Of a stretch of 64,000 nucleotides of DNA, positions 52,770-60,588 are shown one piece after another. The notes beneath the pieces are model-generated. The model ran no database searches, was not told the DNA's origin, and worked only from the letters and a program-made list of their open reading frames with translations. The stretch covers positions 62,001 through 126,000 of the forward strand of contig NZ_FCNV02000012.1 of the NCBI RefSeq assembly GCF_001544615.1. The letters are read 5' to 3'. A program made the position numbers and the translations under genes. Position 1 is the first letter of the stretch, and each line of letters begins with the position of its first letter. The DNA comes from Caballeronia concitans. GTDB lineage: Bacteria; Pseudomonadota; Gammaproteobacteria; Burkholderiales; Burkholderiaceae.

Positions 52770-54983
52770 TTACGCCGCGCGCTGTTCGGCAAGGCGTGCG
52801 AGGCGAATGACCACGCGCGCATGCGTGGCGTCGAAGTATCCGTCGAGTTGCGCGTCGTGTCCCTTGATGATGGCATTGGCAATATAAAGCCCCAGTCCCA
52901 GTCCGCCGCGATTGTTCGTGTTGTCGAGCGAGCCGCTCTTGAACGGATCGAGCAGCCGCTGAAAGCTCGTGCCGGGACGCTCGCGTAGCCGGTTGCTGAT
53001 TTCGACGACTTGTATCGAACCTTCGGCGCGCGCCTTCAACTCGATGGGATGCGAAATGTCGCCATGCTGGCGCGCATTGCTGATGAGGTTTGTGAGCGCC
53101 TGACCGAAGCGGTCTTCATCGATATACGCGTCGCCGATGTCATCCGTCACATGCGCGCGGATGGTCACGCCCGGATGCGCGAGCCGATTCTGTTCGACCG
53201 TGCTCTCGATCACATCCTTCAAGCCGACGACTTGCCGGCTCAGACCCAGGCCCAGACCCGAACGAATGCGGCTCACATCGAGTATGTAGTTGATGAGCGA
53301 CTGCATACGCCGCGTCGAACCCTCCACGCGCTTCGCGGTGTCCGTCGACGTGGCGAGGCCGCGCCCCATCAGCAGCATCGCCATGTTGATGGCCTGCAGC
53401 GGATTGCGCAGGTCGTGGCCGAGCGTGGCGAGCAGCGTGGTGCGGGCGCGTTCGGCTTCACGCATCCGTTGAAGCGCGACGTCCTGCAGGACCGCCTTCA
53501 GTTCTCGCGCGGCGCGCTGGTCGGCATCGCTCCATTCGCGGCTGGAACCCGTCACAGTCTGCTTCCACACTTCGAACGATCCGCGCGGCGTGAGCCGTGG
53601 ACCGTTCGGCCCCTGAGCGATGATCTTCTCGGGTGGCCCGGCCCAATTGATGGTTTCGACGAGTTCATCACGCAGCCACACGATCGTGACCGGCGCTTCG
53701 CCGCCGACATGAACCGCCATGCATCCGGCCGCCGTGCCGCTCGTGGAGGGAATCGGCGCGAGAGCGGGAATGTCGCGTTGCCATGAGTCGGTCACGAGCG
53801 TATCAGTGCGCGTGTCGATCATGTGCGTGGCGAGCGCGCAAAGCTCCGTGCGGTGCACGAGCCGCGAGCCGCCGAGCGGTAGCACTTCGTGATCGACGAC
53901 GGCGAACGCCGCGTCGCAATCGACGAGACCGACGATCGCCGGCCCCGCGCGCACGAGTCCCGATCCGAAATCGTCGGCGTGCGCAAGCTCCGACATGATG
54001 CGTTGCGCGGATTCATGCGTGCGATGGTCATGCGACAGACTCAGCCGCGCCTCGGTCTGCGATACGAGAATCGACACCACCTGTGTCAGCACGGTGCACG
54101 AAAGCCGCACCGCATGCGATGCGCGATACGGGCTCATGTGGTGACACGCGAACAGGCCCCACAACTTGCCTTCGACGATGATCGACACGCTCATCGACGC
54201 GCACACGCCCATGTTCTTCAGATATTCGATGTGTACCGGGGAAACGCTTCGTAGTACGGAATGACTCAAATCGAACGGGGCTTGCGTTTCAGGATTCAGG
54301 CTCGGCACGATCGCCACCGGCTTGCACGCCACCGAGGCGATCTGCCGAATGGGATTGAGCAGATAGAGACGCCGCGCCTGCGCGGGAATATCGCTGGCGG
54401 GATAGCGCTGATGCAGATACGGCGGAAGATCGTCGCGATGCGCTTCCGCGATGACTTCACCGCTTCCGTCGCCGAGAAAACGATAGCCCATCACGCGGTC
54501 GAAGCCGGTCATCGTGCGGATGGCCTCGGCGGTCTCCTGCAGCAAGTCGGCCACGTTCGCATATTGCCGCGCTTGCAAGCGCTGAATGGCGCGTTGGGAA
54601 TACATCGCGAATTGCGATGCGCCCGGCGTATCCGGCGGCACCTGTTCGAACTCGACGACGAGCGTATCGCCGGACCAGTGCATGACGAGATCGAAACGTT
54701 CGCCGGATTGCGTCATGCATTCGACGCTCTCGAGGCTCTCGTTGCGCGCAAGCATCGCCTTGCCGATCGCAAGACGCGCGCAGCGGTCGAGATGGTCTTC
54801 CGACAGCGCATCTCGTAGCGCGGGCAGCGGCCCGAGCAAGGTCGCGGCGTTCTCGCTTCGCGCGATCAGGGCGCCGTTGCGGTCGAAGCAAAGCAACGCG
54901 CCGTGCGGCTGCACGAGACCGAGTGCATGGATGGGTTCCTGATCGCAGTTCGCTACGTTTTCTGGGAGCGTGGGATTCTTCAT
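52770..54983 (-). CDS. bphP: Bacteriophytochrome histidine kinase
   Basis: This red/far-red photoreceptor kinase is 737 residues long if ATG 54983 is used. The N-terminal PAS has the biliverdin-binding Cys in NCDQEPIHALG (C13) followed by VQPHGALL. The GAF domain has RYPASDIPAQARRLYLLNPIR, the chromophore signature. A PHY domain follows, then a HisKA with LGHDLRNPL (H523) and a HATPase with NLISNARQHG and GGLGLGLYIA. An in-frame GTG upstream has AAGGAG but at poor distance, so the exact start is uncertain. No haem oxygenase or response regulator gene lies near. Confidence 0.92.
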   Translation of the reverse strand: MKNPTLPENVANCDQEPIHALGLVQPHGALLCFDRNGALIARSENAATLLGPLPALRDALSEDHLDRCARLAIGKAMLARNESLESVECMTQSGERFDLVMHWSGDTLVVEFEQVPPDTPGASQFAMYSQRAIQRLQARQYANVADLLQETAEAIRTMTGFDRVMGYRFLGDGSGEVIAEAHRDDLPPYLHQRYPASDIPAQARRLYLLNPIRQIASVACKPVAIVPSLNPETQAPFDLSHSVLRSVSPVHIEYLKNMGVCASMSVSIIVEGKLWGLFACHHMSPYRASHAVRLSCTVLTQVVSILVSQTEARLSLSHDHRTHESAQRIMSELAHADDFGSGLVRAGPAIVGLVDCDAAFAVVDHEVLPLGGSRLVHRTELCALATHMIDTRTDTLVTDSWQRDIPALAPIPSTSGTAAGCMAVHVGGEAPVTIVWLRDELVETINWAGPPEKIIAQGPNGPRLTPRGSFEVWKQTVTGSSREWSDADQRAARELKAVLQDVALQRMREAERARTTLLATLGHDLRNPLQAINMAMLLMGRGLATSTDTAKRVEGSTRRMQSLINYILDVSRIRSGLGLGLSRQVVGLKDVIESTVEQNRLAHPGVTIRAHVTDDIGDAYIDEDRFGQALTNLISNARQHGDISHPIELKARAEGSIQVVEISNRLRERPGTSFQRLLDPFKSGSLDNTNNRGGLGLGLYIANAIIKGHDAQLDGYFDATHARVVIRLARLAEQRAA

Positions 54984-55258
54984 TGGATGGCGATGCGGGT
55001 TCACGGGCTCCTTCGCTGAAAGAGGCGGTGACCGCGGGCTCGTTGATGATCGGGCAGTGCGACCGTCGATGTTCTTGACGACGTAAGCAGGCCGCTGCGC
55101 AAGCTGCGTGCCCGCGTGGGCATCATGGTCGGTGACATGACGCGGAGACAAGCAATGCATGGTACGCAAGCGAAGGCCATTCGTCAGGCACGTGCCATGC
55201 ACTTCCACATGGCCGTTCTCTTTCACCCAGAAGGGTTCAACCCAAAGGGGATTCGCCT

Positions 55259-55711
55259 ATGACTCCGCTTCGCCCGCGATACCGTTCGCGACTGGCCACG
55301 GCGCTCTTCGACTGGCTCAATCCGGTCCCGTATGGCCTCTTCGTCGGCACGCTGATCTTCGACATCATCTATGCGAACACTGCCGTGGTCCTATGGGCCA
55401 AGGCGGCGTCATGGCTCGTGACTGTCGGACTTCTGTTCGCCATCGTTCCGCGTTTCATCAACCTCGGTCATGTATGGTTCGGTCCTCGCGGCACGGTCAC
55501 GGGCCTGGAACGTACGGACTTCTGGCTGAATCTCCTCGGCATCGTCGCGGCGATCGTCAATGCTTTCGTGCATTCGCGCGATGGCTACGCGATCATCCCG
55601 CTCGCCGTCATTCTCTCGGTCGTCACCGTTGCGCTGCTGAGCATCGCGCAGGTCGCGCTGGCGCTCGACAAGTACAACCGCTTCAGCCTGCCGGAGGCCG
55701 CCCGTGAATAA
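55259..55711 (+). CDS. DUF2231 membrane protein
   Basis: This 150-residue protein has four hydrophobic helices and the start NPVPYGLFVGTLIFDIIYANT, matching DUF2231, a family of small inner-membrane proteins often near redox enzymes. Its stop overlaps the next gene by eight bases. That gene is a PQQ-type dehydrogenase, so it may serve as its membrane partner. This link is inferred from gene order alone. Confidence 0.78.
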   Translation: MTPLRPRYRSRLATALFDWLNPVPYGLFVGTLIFDIIYANTAVVLWAKAASWLVTVGLLFAIVPRFINLGHVWFGPRGTVTGLERTDFWLNLLGIVAAIVNAFVHSRDGYAIIPLAVILSVVTVALLSIAQVALALDKYNRFSLPEAARE

Positions 55712-57017
55712 AGCCATGTTGATCGGCGTCCTTTCGATGGCCATCGCCGCGTGCCTCGCCGGATGCGACGAACGCGCCTCGTACGATTCCGCGCATCAGG
55801 CAGGCGGCAATCCGCCGTTGCCGAGTCCGCACAACTTCTTGAAGCCGCCGATGCAGGTGCCGAAGCACGTCGGCTGGAAGAGCGGCGAAGCGCCCAGGGT
55901 CGCCGACGGCCTGAAGATCGAGAACATCGCGTCGGGGCTGGAGCATCCGCGTCAGGTGCTTGCGCTGCCGAATGGCGACATACTCGTTGCCGAATCGAGC
56001 AGCCCGCAGGAGGAGCCCGTCACCACGCCGAAGCAGCTGATCGCGGGCATGGTCCAGAGCCGCTCGGGCAAGGAAGCGAAGGGCGGCAATCGCATCACGC
56101 TGCTGCGCCGGGGCAGCGGCGGCGCGTGGGAGAAGCATGTGTTCATCGATCATCTGCATTCGCCGTTCGGCATGCAGTTGATCGGCAATACGCTCTATGT
56201 CGCCGATACCGATGCGATCCTCTCCTTCCCGTATCAGACCGGCGCCACGAGCATTGCGCAGCCGGGCGTCGAGCTGACCGATCTGCCGAGCACGGTCAAT
56301 CATCACTGGACGAAGGCGCTGCTCGCGAGTCCCGACGGCAAGAAGCTGTATGTGGGCGTCGGATCGAACAGCAATGTCGGCGAGAACGGCCTCGAAGTGG
56401 AATATCGGCGCGCGGTCGTGCTCGAAGTCGATATCGCGACGGGCGGCAGCCGCGTGTTCGCGGCGGGCATTCGCAATCCGACCGGCCTGCAATGGGAGCC
56501 GAAGACCGGCAAGCTGTGGACGGTCGCCAACGAGCGCGACGAGATCGGCGCCGATCTCGTCCCCGACTATCTGACGTCGGTTCAGGAGCACGGCTTCTAT
56601 GGCTGGCCTTACAGCTATTACGGGCAACATCTCGATGAGCGCGTGCATCAGCAGCGGCCGGATCTGGTCTCGAAGGCGCTGAAGCCGGATTACGCGATCG
56701 GCTCGCACGTCGCGCCGCTCGGCCTCCTGTTCTATACCGGCGACAACCTGCCGGCGCAGTATCGCGGTGGCGCGTTCATCGGCGAGCACGGAAGTTGGGA
56801 TCGCTCGCCGCTGTCGGGCTATGCGGTCGCGTACGTGGCGTTCGAGAACGGCAAGCCGGTCGGTGCGCCGAAGCCGGTCGTCACAGGGTTTGTTTCCGAC
56901 GACGAAAAGGAATTGCGCGGCGCGCCCGTCGGACTGGCGCAGGACAAGGACGGCGCGCTCATCATCGCGGACGACGCGGGCAACGCCGTTTGGCGGGTAA
57001 CGAAAGCAGGAGGGTGA
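55704..57017 (+). CDS. PQQ-dependent sugar (sorbosone-type) dehydrogenase, lipoprotein
   Basis: This 437-residue protein begins with a signal peptide ending in the lipobox ACLAGC, so it is probably a periplasmic lipoprotein. The six-bladed propeller follows the soluble glucose/sorbosone dehydrogenase family: HPRQVLALPNGDILVAESS, HSPFGMQLIGNTLYVAD, AAGIRNPTGLQWEPKTGKLW and FIGEHGSWDRSPLSGY. These provide PQQ and Ca2+ contacts. It oxidises sugars or aldehydes in the periplasm and feeds electrons to the respiratory chain. It overlaps the DUF2231 gene. Confidence 0.87.
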   Translation: MNKAMLIGVLSMAIAACLAGCDERASYDSAHQAGGNPPLPSPHNFLKPPMQVPKHVGWKSGEAPRVADGLKIENIASGLEHPRQVLALPNGDILVAESSSPQEEPVTTPKQLIAGMVQSRSGKEAKGGNRITLLRRGSGGAWEKHVFIDHLHSPFGMQLIGNTLYVADTDAILSFPYQTGATSIAQPGVELTDLPSTVNHHWTKALLASPDGKKLYVGVGSNSNVGENGLEVEYRRAVVLEVDIATGGSRVFAAGIRNPTGLQWEPKTGKLWTVANERDEIGADLVPDYLTSVQEHGFYGWPYSYYGQHLDERVHQQRPDLVSKALKPDYAIGSHVAPLGLLFYTGDNLPAQYRGGAFIGEHGSWDRSPLSGYAVAYVAFENGKPVGAPKPVVTGFVSDDEKELRGAPVGLAQDKDGALIIADDAGNAVWRVTKAGG

Positions 57018-57141
57018 CGCCTCGATGAAAAATGATAGAAATGGAAGTTGGTTCAGATGTCCGCCGCCTTCTTGACCCTAAAAAGTCGTAAAAATGGAGG
57101 TCAACAGAGCGAAGACGGTCACATTCCGCTATACTTCAGTT

Positions 57142-57246
57142 CATTGCCGCGCGTCAAATCGCGCGGCAAACCTTTCTCTCAGGTTCTGGCACGGCCCCTC
57201 GGATTGGCCAGAACTTTCAAGCCGGCTCTCGAAGCCGGCTTTTTTT
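57142..57246 (+). ncRNA. Candidate small RNA with three hairpins
   Basis: A TATACT element at 57130-57135 would place a start near 57142, but no good -35 is visible. The unit folds into three stems. TTGCCGCGCG (57144-57153) pairs with CGCGCGGCAA (57160-57169). GTTCTGGC (57183-57190) pairs with GCCAGAAC (57207-57214) around a 16-base loop. AAGCCGGCT (57219-57227) pairs with AGCCGGCTT (57233-57241), followed by T's, as a perfect intrinsic terminator. No protein of note is encoded. It does not match any RNA class I can name. Confidence 0.55.
57219..57246 (+). terminator. Perfect intrinsic terminator
   Basis: The 9-base stem AAGCCGGCT/AGCCGGCTT encloses CTCGA and is followed by a run of T. It may end the candidate small RNA or the transcript of the PQQ dehydrogenase gene, whose stop lies 200 bases upstream. 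Confidence 0.9.
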
Positions 57247-57573
57247 CGCCCTAAATCATCGGCGGTAATAAGGTTATTGCGAAAAACGATGCGACTTTGG
57301 AACCGGTTCCAAGGTATTCTGCGCTCGCAGCGTTGGAAACCGTTTTCGGCCAGCTAGAACCTGAGAGAGCGCCGAGGATCACGAGCAACGGCCGGCGCTG
57401 CACCTTCTTCAAGTGTGAACCGCGCCGTATGCCGTTCGGCGAAAGCGGCGCCGCACGAATCAACCCGCGCCGCCTTCCCGAACCGCGTTCGCATTTTGCG
57501 ACGCCCCCGCGCACGCCGGCCTCGCGGCGCCTAACATCGTCTTCCATTCACGATCCGAACCAAGACTCAAGCA

Positions 57574-57984
57574 ATGGAATTCGAAACCAAGGTATCCATC
57601 GTCGTGCTGGACGAACTCGCGATCTGGCAGAAGCTCAACGTCACCGCGTTCCTCGCGACGCGCATCGCGGGTGCAGCGCCCGAAGCGATGGGCGAGCCGT
57701 ACGAGGACGCCGTGGGCCGCAGCCATGCGCGTCTGCTCGGCCAGCCGATGATGATCTACAAGGCCGATCCCGCTGGCTTGTTGCGCGCATGGCGGCAAAG
57801 CATCGAACGGGAATTGACGCGTGCCGTGTACGTGCGCGCGATGTTCGCGACCGGCCACGATCAGGCGAACCGCGACGCCTTTCGCCAGGAACCGGCTGAC
57901 GAGCCGGACCTCGTGGGTATCGCGATGCGCGGGCCGAAGAAGAGCGTCGACAAGGCCGTGAAAGGACTGGCCCTGCACGACTAG
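57574..57984 (+). CDS. DUF2000 domain protein
   Basis: This 136-residue cytoplasmic protein (KVSIVVLDELAIWQKLNVTAF, ASRIAG-type start and RSHARLLGQPMMIYK) matches DUF2000, a small alpha/beta family of unknown role related in fold to peptidyl-tRNA hydrolase 2. No catalytic role has been shown for the family. It converges with the Lrp regulator gene (nine-base gap), which may regulate it or lie there by chance. Confidence 0.8.
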   Translation: MEFETKVSIVVLDELAIWQKLNVTAFLATRIAGAAPEAMGEPYEDAVGRSHARLLGQPMMIYKADPAGLLRAWRQSIERELTRAVYVRAMFATGHDQANRDAFRQEPADEPDLVGIAMRGPKKSVDKAVKGLALHD

Positions 57985-57993
57985 GACGATCGC

Positions 57994-58500
57994 CTATTCG
58001 GCGGGACTCGGCCCGCGCTCCAGATACGTCGAGAGCGCGATATAGCTGCGCGTGCCCGTGAAGCCTTCGATGGAGTGGATGCGTTCGAGCAGATCTTCGA
58101 GCGTTTGCGTATCGCGGGTGCGCACTTTGAGCAGCATGGCGCTCTCGCCCGTCACGGTGTGAATCTCTTCGACATCCGGCAGCTCCTTGAGCGCGAGCAA
58201 CTGGCGCGTGACGTTCCAGCTCGTCGTATCGACGTGTACGAACGCGAGCAGCGGACGCCCGAGCTTCGCGCCATCCAGCGACGCGACCGTGGCCGTGATC
58301 ACGCGTTCGCGCTTGAGCCGCTTCACGCGCTCATGAACGGCCGGCGGCGACAAATGCAGCGCTTCGCCGAGTTCCGCGTAGCTGCGCGTGGCGTCCTCGG
58401 CGAGGAGGGCGAGCAGCTTGCGGTCGGTGTCGTCGAGACGCGCGGGCGGCGAGTAGGCCTTGCGCATGCTCTGCGCCTTCGGAGTCGTGGCATCAGGCAT
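57994..58500 (-). CDS. Lrp/AsnC-family transcriptional regulator
   Basis: ATG 58500 gives 168 residues; ATG 58467 is an alternative with a GAAGGCG element. The N-terminal helix-turn-helix (LDDTDRKLLALLAEDATRSYAELGEAL, SPPAVHERVKRLKRERVI) and the C-terminal RAM ligand domain (HVDTTSWNVTRQLLAL, EIHTVTGESAMLLKVRTRD) are complete. Such regulators sense amino acids and often control adjacent transport or catabolic genes; here no amino-acid gene is adjacent except DUF2000. Confidence 0.9.
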   Translation of the reverse strand: MPDATTPKAQSMRKAYSPPARLDDTDRKLLALLAEDATRSYAELGEALHLSPPAVHERVKRLKRERVITATVASLDGAKLGRPLLAFVHVDTTSWNVTRQLLALKELPDVEEIHTVTGESAMLLKVRTRDTQTLEDLLERIHSIEGFTGTRSYIALSTYLERGPSPAE

Positions 58501-58621
58501 TGTTTTGTTGAATGTCACGTTGTGTCGTAGGAACATCGACTCTAGCAAAGATGCCGGCGTTCCCAATCGGCCTGACGAAGGAAGCGCGTCATGACCACTC
58601 CGTCAAGCGAGCCGTTCCACG

Positions 58622-58888
58622 ATGACCGTATCGAACCTGGACATTGAACGTTGCTTGATCGACTTGCTGAGCCGGCGTGCGGCAACGGCGTCGATCTGTC
58701 CGTCGGATGTGGCGCGCGCGCTCGTGTCCGATGAAGACGGATGGCGCGCACTGATGCCGTCCGTGCGGCAAACGGCCGCGAAACTGGCGCGCGAGGAAAG
58801 GATCTCGATCACGCAAGGCAGCGAGACGTTGACGCCGGATCGAATCGATCATGGCCCGATCCGCTTGCGACGTGGCCCCAAGTTCTAG
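58622..58888 (+). CDS. DUF3253 protein
   Basis: This 88-residue protein has IERCLIDLLSRRAATASICPSDVARALVSDE, then WRALMPSVRQTAAKLAREERI and RGPIRLRRGPKF-like end, matching DUF3253. The fold is a winged-helix-like small domain; members have no proven role. It diverges from the Lrp gene and is probably monocistronic. Confidence 0.82.
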   Translation: MTVSNLDIERCLIDLLSRRAATASICPSDVARALVSDEDGWRALMPSVRQTAAKLAREERISITQGSETLTPDRIDHGPIRLRRGPKF

Positions 58889-58906
58889 CCATGTTCAATG
58901 CCGCAC

Positions 58907-58933
58907 GGCACGACCACGCCGCTTGATCGTGCC
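58907..58933 (+). repeat. Hairpin after the DUF3253 gene
   Basis: GGCACGA (58907-58913) pairs with TCGTGCC (58927-58933) over 7 bases, 19 bases after the stop. No T run follows, so it is a weak terminator at best. Confidence 0.35.
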
Positions 58934-59006
58934 TGGCAGCAGCGTTCACGCCGAATCCGCAGCCGACCGTAGGCAGATCAATGCCTTCCATGAAACATAT
59001 TTAGGA

Positions 59007-59024
59007 CATTTGATGGTTCAAATG
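59007..59024. promoter_or_regulatory. Palindrome upstream of the 63-residue peptide gene
   Basis: CATTTGA (59007-59013) and TCAAATG (59018-59024) are perfect 7-base arms around TGGT, 130 bases before the peptide start. The region is AT-richer than its surroundings. It may be an operator or part of a promoter. Confidence 0.4.
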
Positions 59025-59153
59025 CGATCGACTCAAACCTATCATCGATGCTTGCGGTCACACGGTATCGACGTGGAACGATGCCGGCCAAGGCCGGAGA
59101 GTTGTCGGAACGCGGTGGATCGGCCGCATCACATCATGAAGAGGACTTTGACA

Positions 59154-59345
59154 ATGCAAAAGATCGAGCGCAACGCACTGGCTCACGCGAACATCGCTGG
59201 CGGCGCCGCGAAGAGCGGTACCTTCACCCTTCCGGCTGGCGGCGCGAGCGTGCCGGCTGCCGGCACCACCACGCAAAGCGGCTCGGCCAGTTCGACCATC
59301 ACCGTCAACGGTCAGACGGTCATCAGCCAGACGGTCACGTTCTGA
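59154..59345 (+). CDS. 63-residue Gly/Ser/Thr-rich peptide, possible exported or RiPP-like precursor
   Basis: ATG 59154 follows AAGAGGACTTTGAC. An in-frame ATG at 59136 is possible but lacks such a site. The peptide has a short charged start (MQKIERNALAHANIAGG) with a Gly-Gly like those in double-glycine leaders. A 46-residue part rich in Gly, Ser, Thr, Ala and Val follows, ending QTVISQTVTF. There is no hydrophobic signal and no cysteine, so typical lantibiotic chemistry is unlikely. The gene has its own perfect terminator and a palindrome upstream, which supports that it is expressed alone. No maturation gene is near. Confidence 0.6.
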   Translation: MQKIERNALAHANIAGGAAKSGTFTLPAGGASVPAAGTTTQSGSASSTITVNGQTVISQTVTF

Positions 59346-59373
59346 CCGCTCTCAGCCGATAGCCGAAGAAGCA

Positions 59374-59399
59374 AAAGGCGGATCATGCGATCCGCCTTT
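59374..59399 (+). terminator. Perfect intrinsic terminator of the peptide gene
   Basis: AAAGGCGGATC (59374-59384) pairs with GATCCGCCTTT (59389-59399) around ATGC, with T's following. It lies 29 bases after the peptide stop and can also act on the convergent hydroxylase gene. Confidence 0.9.
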
Positions 59400-59420
59400 C
59401 TTCATTCCGGCGTTCCGGGC

Positions 59421-60332
59421 TCAGGAAGCCTCGATCGCCTTGTCACCGCGCTTCGCGCGCTTTTGCAGTTCCTCCGTCGTTTCGCCTTCGCCGTTCGGCA
59501 GCCAGCCCGGCGGACGGAACACGAAACCCACCGCATCCGACACGCTCTTCGCGTTCACCACGTCCTTCGCGAGGCTCTTCCAGTGCTCCGTTTCCACGAC
59601 GATCGGATTGCGCGAGGTCGTCGGCGTCGTGAGTCCGTAGCGGCAGGGTTCATCCGCGCGCTCCTCGACATACGTGCCGAACAGGCGATCGAAAATAATC
59701 AGCACGCCGCCGAAGTTCGCATCGAGATAGGCCGCGTTCGACGCATGATGCACGCGGTGCGACGAAGGCGTGTTGAGCACGTATTCGAGCCAGCCGAGCT
59801 TCGGAATCCACGTGGCGTGCAGCCAGAACTGATAGAGCAGGTTGATCGACAGCGCCGCCAGCACCACTTCCGGCCGCACTCCGAACCAGACGAGCGGCGT
59901 GAAGAACATCGCAGCGCCGGTGATCTTGCTCGTCCAGCCGAGCCGGTACGCGGAAGAAAGCGTCAGCTGGTTGGGCGAATGATGCACGGCATGCGTCGCC
60001 CAGAAGAATCGCACCGTGTGCGATACACGGTGATACCAGTAGTAGCAGAACTCCATGCCGATGAAGAGCAGGATCACGGTCAGCGCCGAATTGGTCGTGA
60101 CCGTGTGGATGCGATGCTCCCACGCGAAAGCGAACACCGGCGTCGCGAGCGAAAGCGGGAGGAACGCGAGCAGCTTGCGGCCGACGAGATCGGCGAGAGA
60201 AATCCAGACTTCGTGCCAGTCGAATGCCTTGTCGGTGCCTTTGTGCATGCGGCTCAAGACGAACGCTTCGAGCATTGACGCGGCCAGCACGATGACCAGC
60301 ACGTATATCGATAATTTTCCGATCAGTTCCAT
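59421..60332 (-). CDS. Sterol desaturase / fatty acid hydroxylase family membrane enzyme
   Basis: This 303-residue di-iron membrane enzyme has the three His boxes: HRVSHTVRFFW(A)THAVHHS region (boxes 1 and 2) and SHRVHHASNAAYLD (box 3), with the pattern HxxxH, HxxHH, HxxHH. ATG 60332 (MELIGKLS) follows GAGAGCGACATC. The family hydroxylates or desaturates lipids such as fatty acids, sterol-like molecules or ornithine lipids in the membrane. No partner reductase lies near. It diverges from the PepSY gene, whose Fur-like promoter lies in the gap. Confidence 0.88.
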   Translation of the reverse strand: MELIGKLSIYVLVIVLAASMLEAFVLSRMHKGTDKAFDWHEVWISLADLVGRKLLAFLPLSLATPVFAFAWEHRIHTVTTNSALTVILLFIGMEFCYYWYHRVSHTVRFFWATHAVHHSPNQLTLSSAYRLGWTSKITGAAMFFTPLVWFGVRPEVVLAALSINLLYQFWLHATWIPKLGWLEYVLNTPSSHRVHHASNAAYLDANFGGVLIIFDRLFGTYVEERADEPCRYGLTTPTTSRNPIVVETEHWKSLAKDVVNAKSVSDAVGFVFRPPGWLPNGEGETTEELQKRAKRGDKAIEAS

Positions 60333-60510
60333 GATGTCGCTCTCGGTGAGTTGCGGATGCACGCACTGTAGTGATCGGGCGGATTAAAAACCACGCAGGA
60401 TTTATGTCGCGCGATGTCGCGACGTCGGCACGCGCGGCGCGCCCAGCAGCCAGGCGGCTCCGGCGCGCTTTACGAAACGCTTGTCGGTATCGCGCGAGGT
60501 CTATAATATT

Positions 60511-60529
60511 GCGAATAATTCCCATTTAC
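60511..60529 (+). promoter_or_regulatory. Fur-like box at the PepSY gene promoter
   Basis: A TATAAT -10 element at 60502-60507 is followed by a 19-base segment, GCGAATAATTCCCATTTAC, which resembles Fur boxes of the AATTATTCTCATTTGC type. Flanking ATTGCG/CGCAAT arms (60508-60513, 60529-60534) are also present. It sits 60 bases before the PepSY gene. Confidence 0.6.
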
Positions 60530-60588
60530 GCAATAGAAGGTCGAATGAGCGCAGCCGCCCCGCATCTCCCGTCGAAGGCATTCCAGGC

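Larger units (their letters stand above)
57018..57573. other. 556-base intergenic region containing a candidate small RNA
   Basis: The left part has no gene, but a structured unit lies at 57142-57246 (see separate entry). The stretch 57250-57573 is AT-rich at first (GGCGGTAATAAGGTTATTGC region) and then has mixed composition, with no clear gene or operator. Short open frames on both strands here lack ribosome sites. Confidence 0.5.

Noticed and set aside
57094-57357. Short plus-strand frames over the candidate small RNA
   Set aside because: They cross the stems and the terminator, so they would not be transcribed in full, and their sequence is not protein-like.
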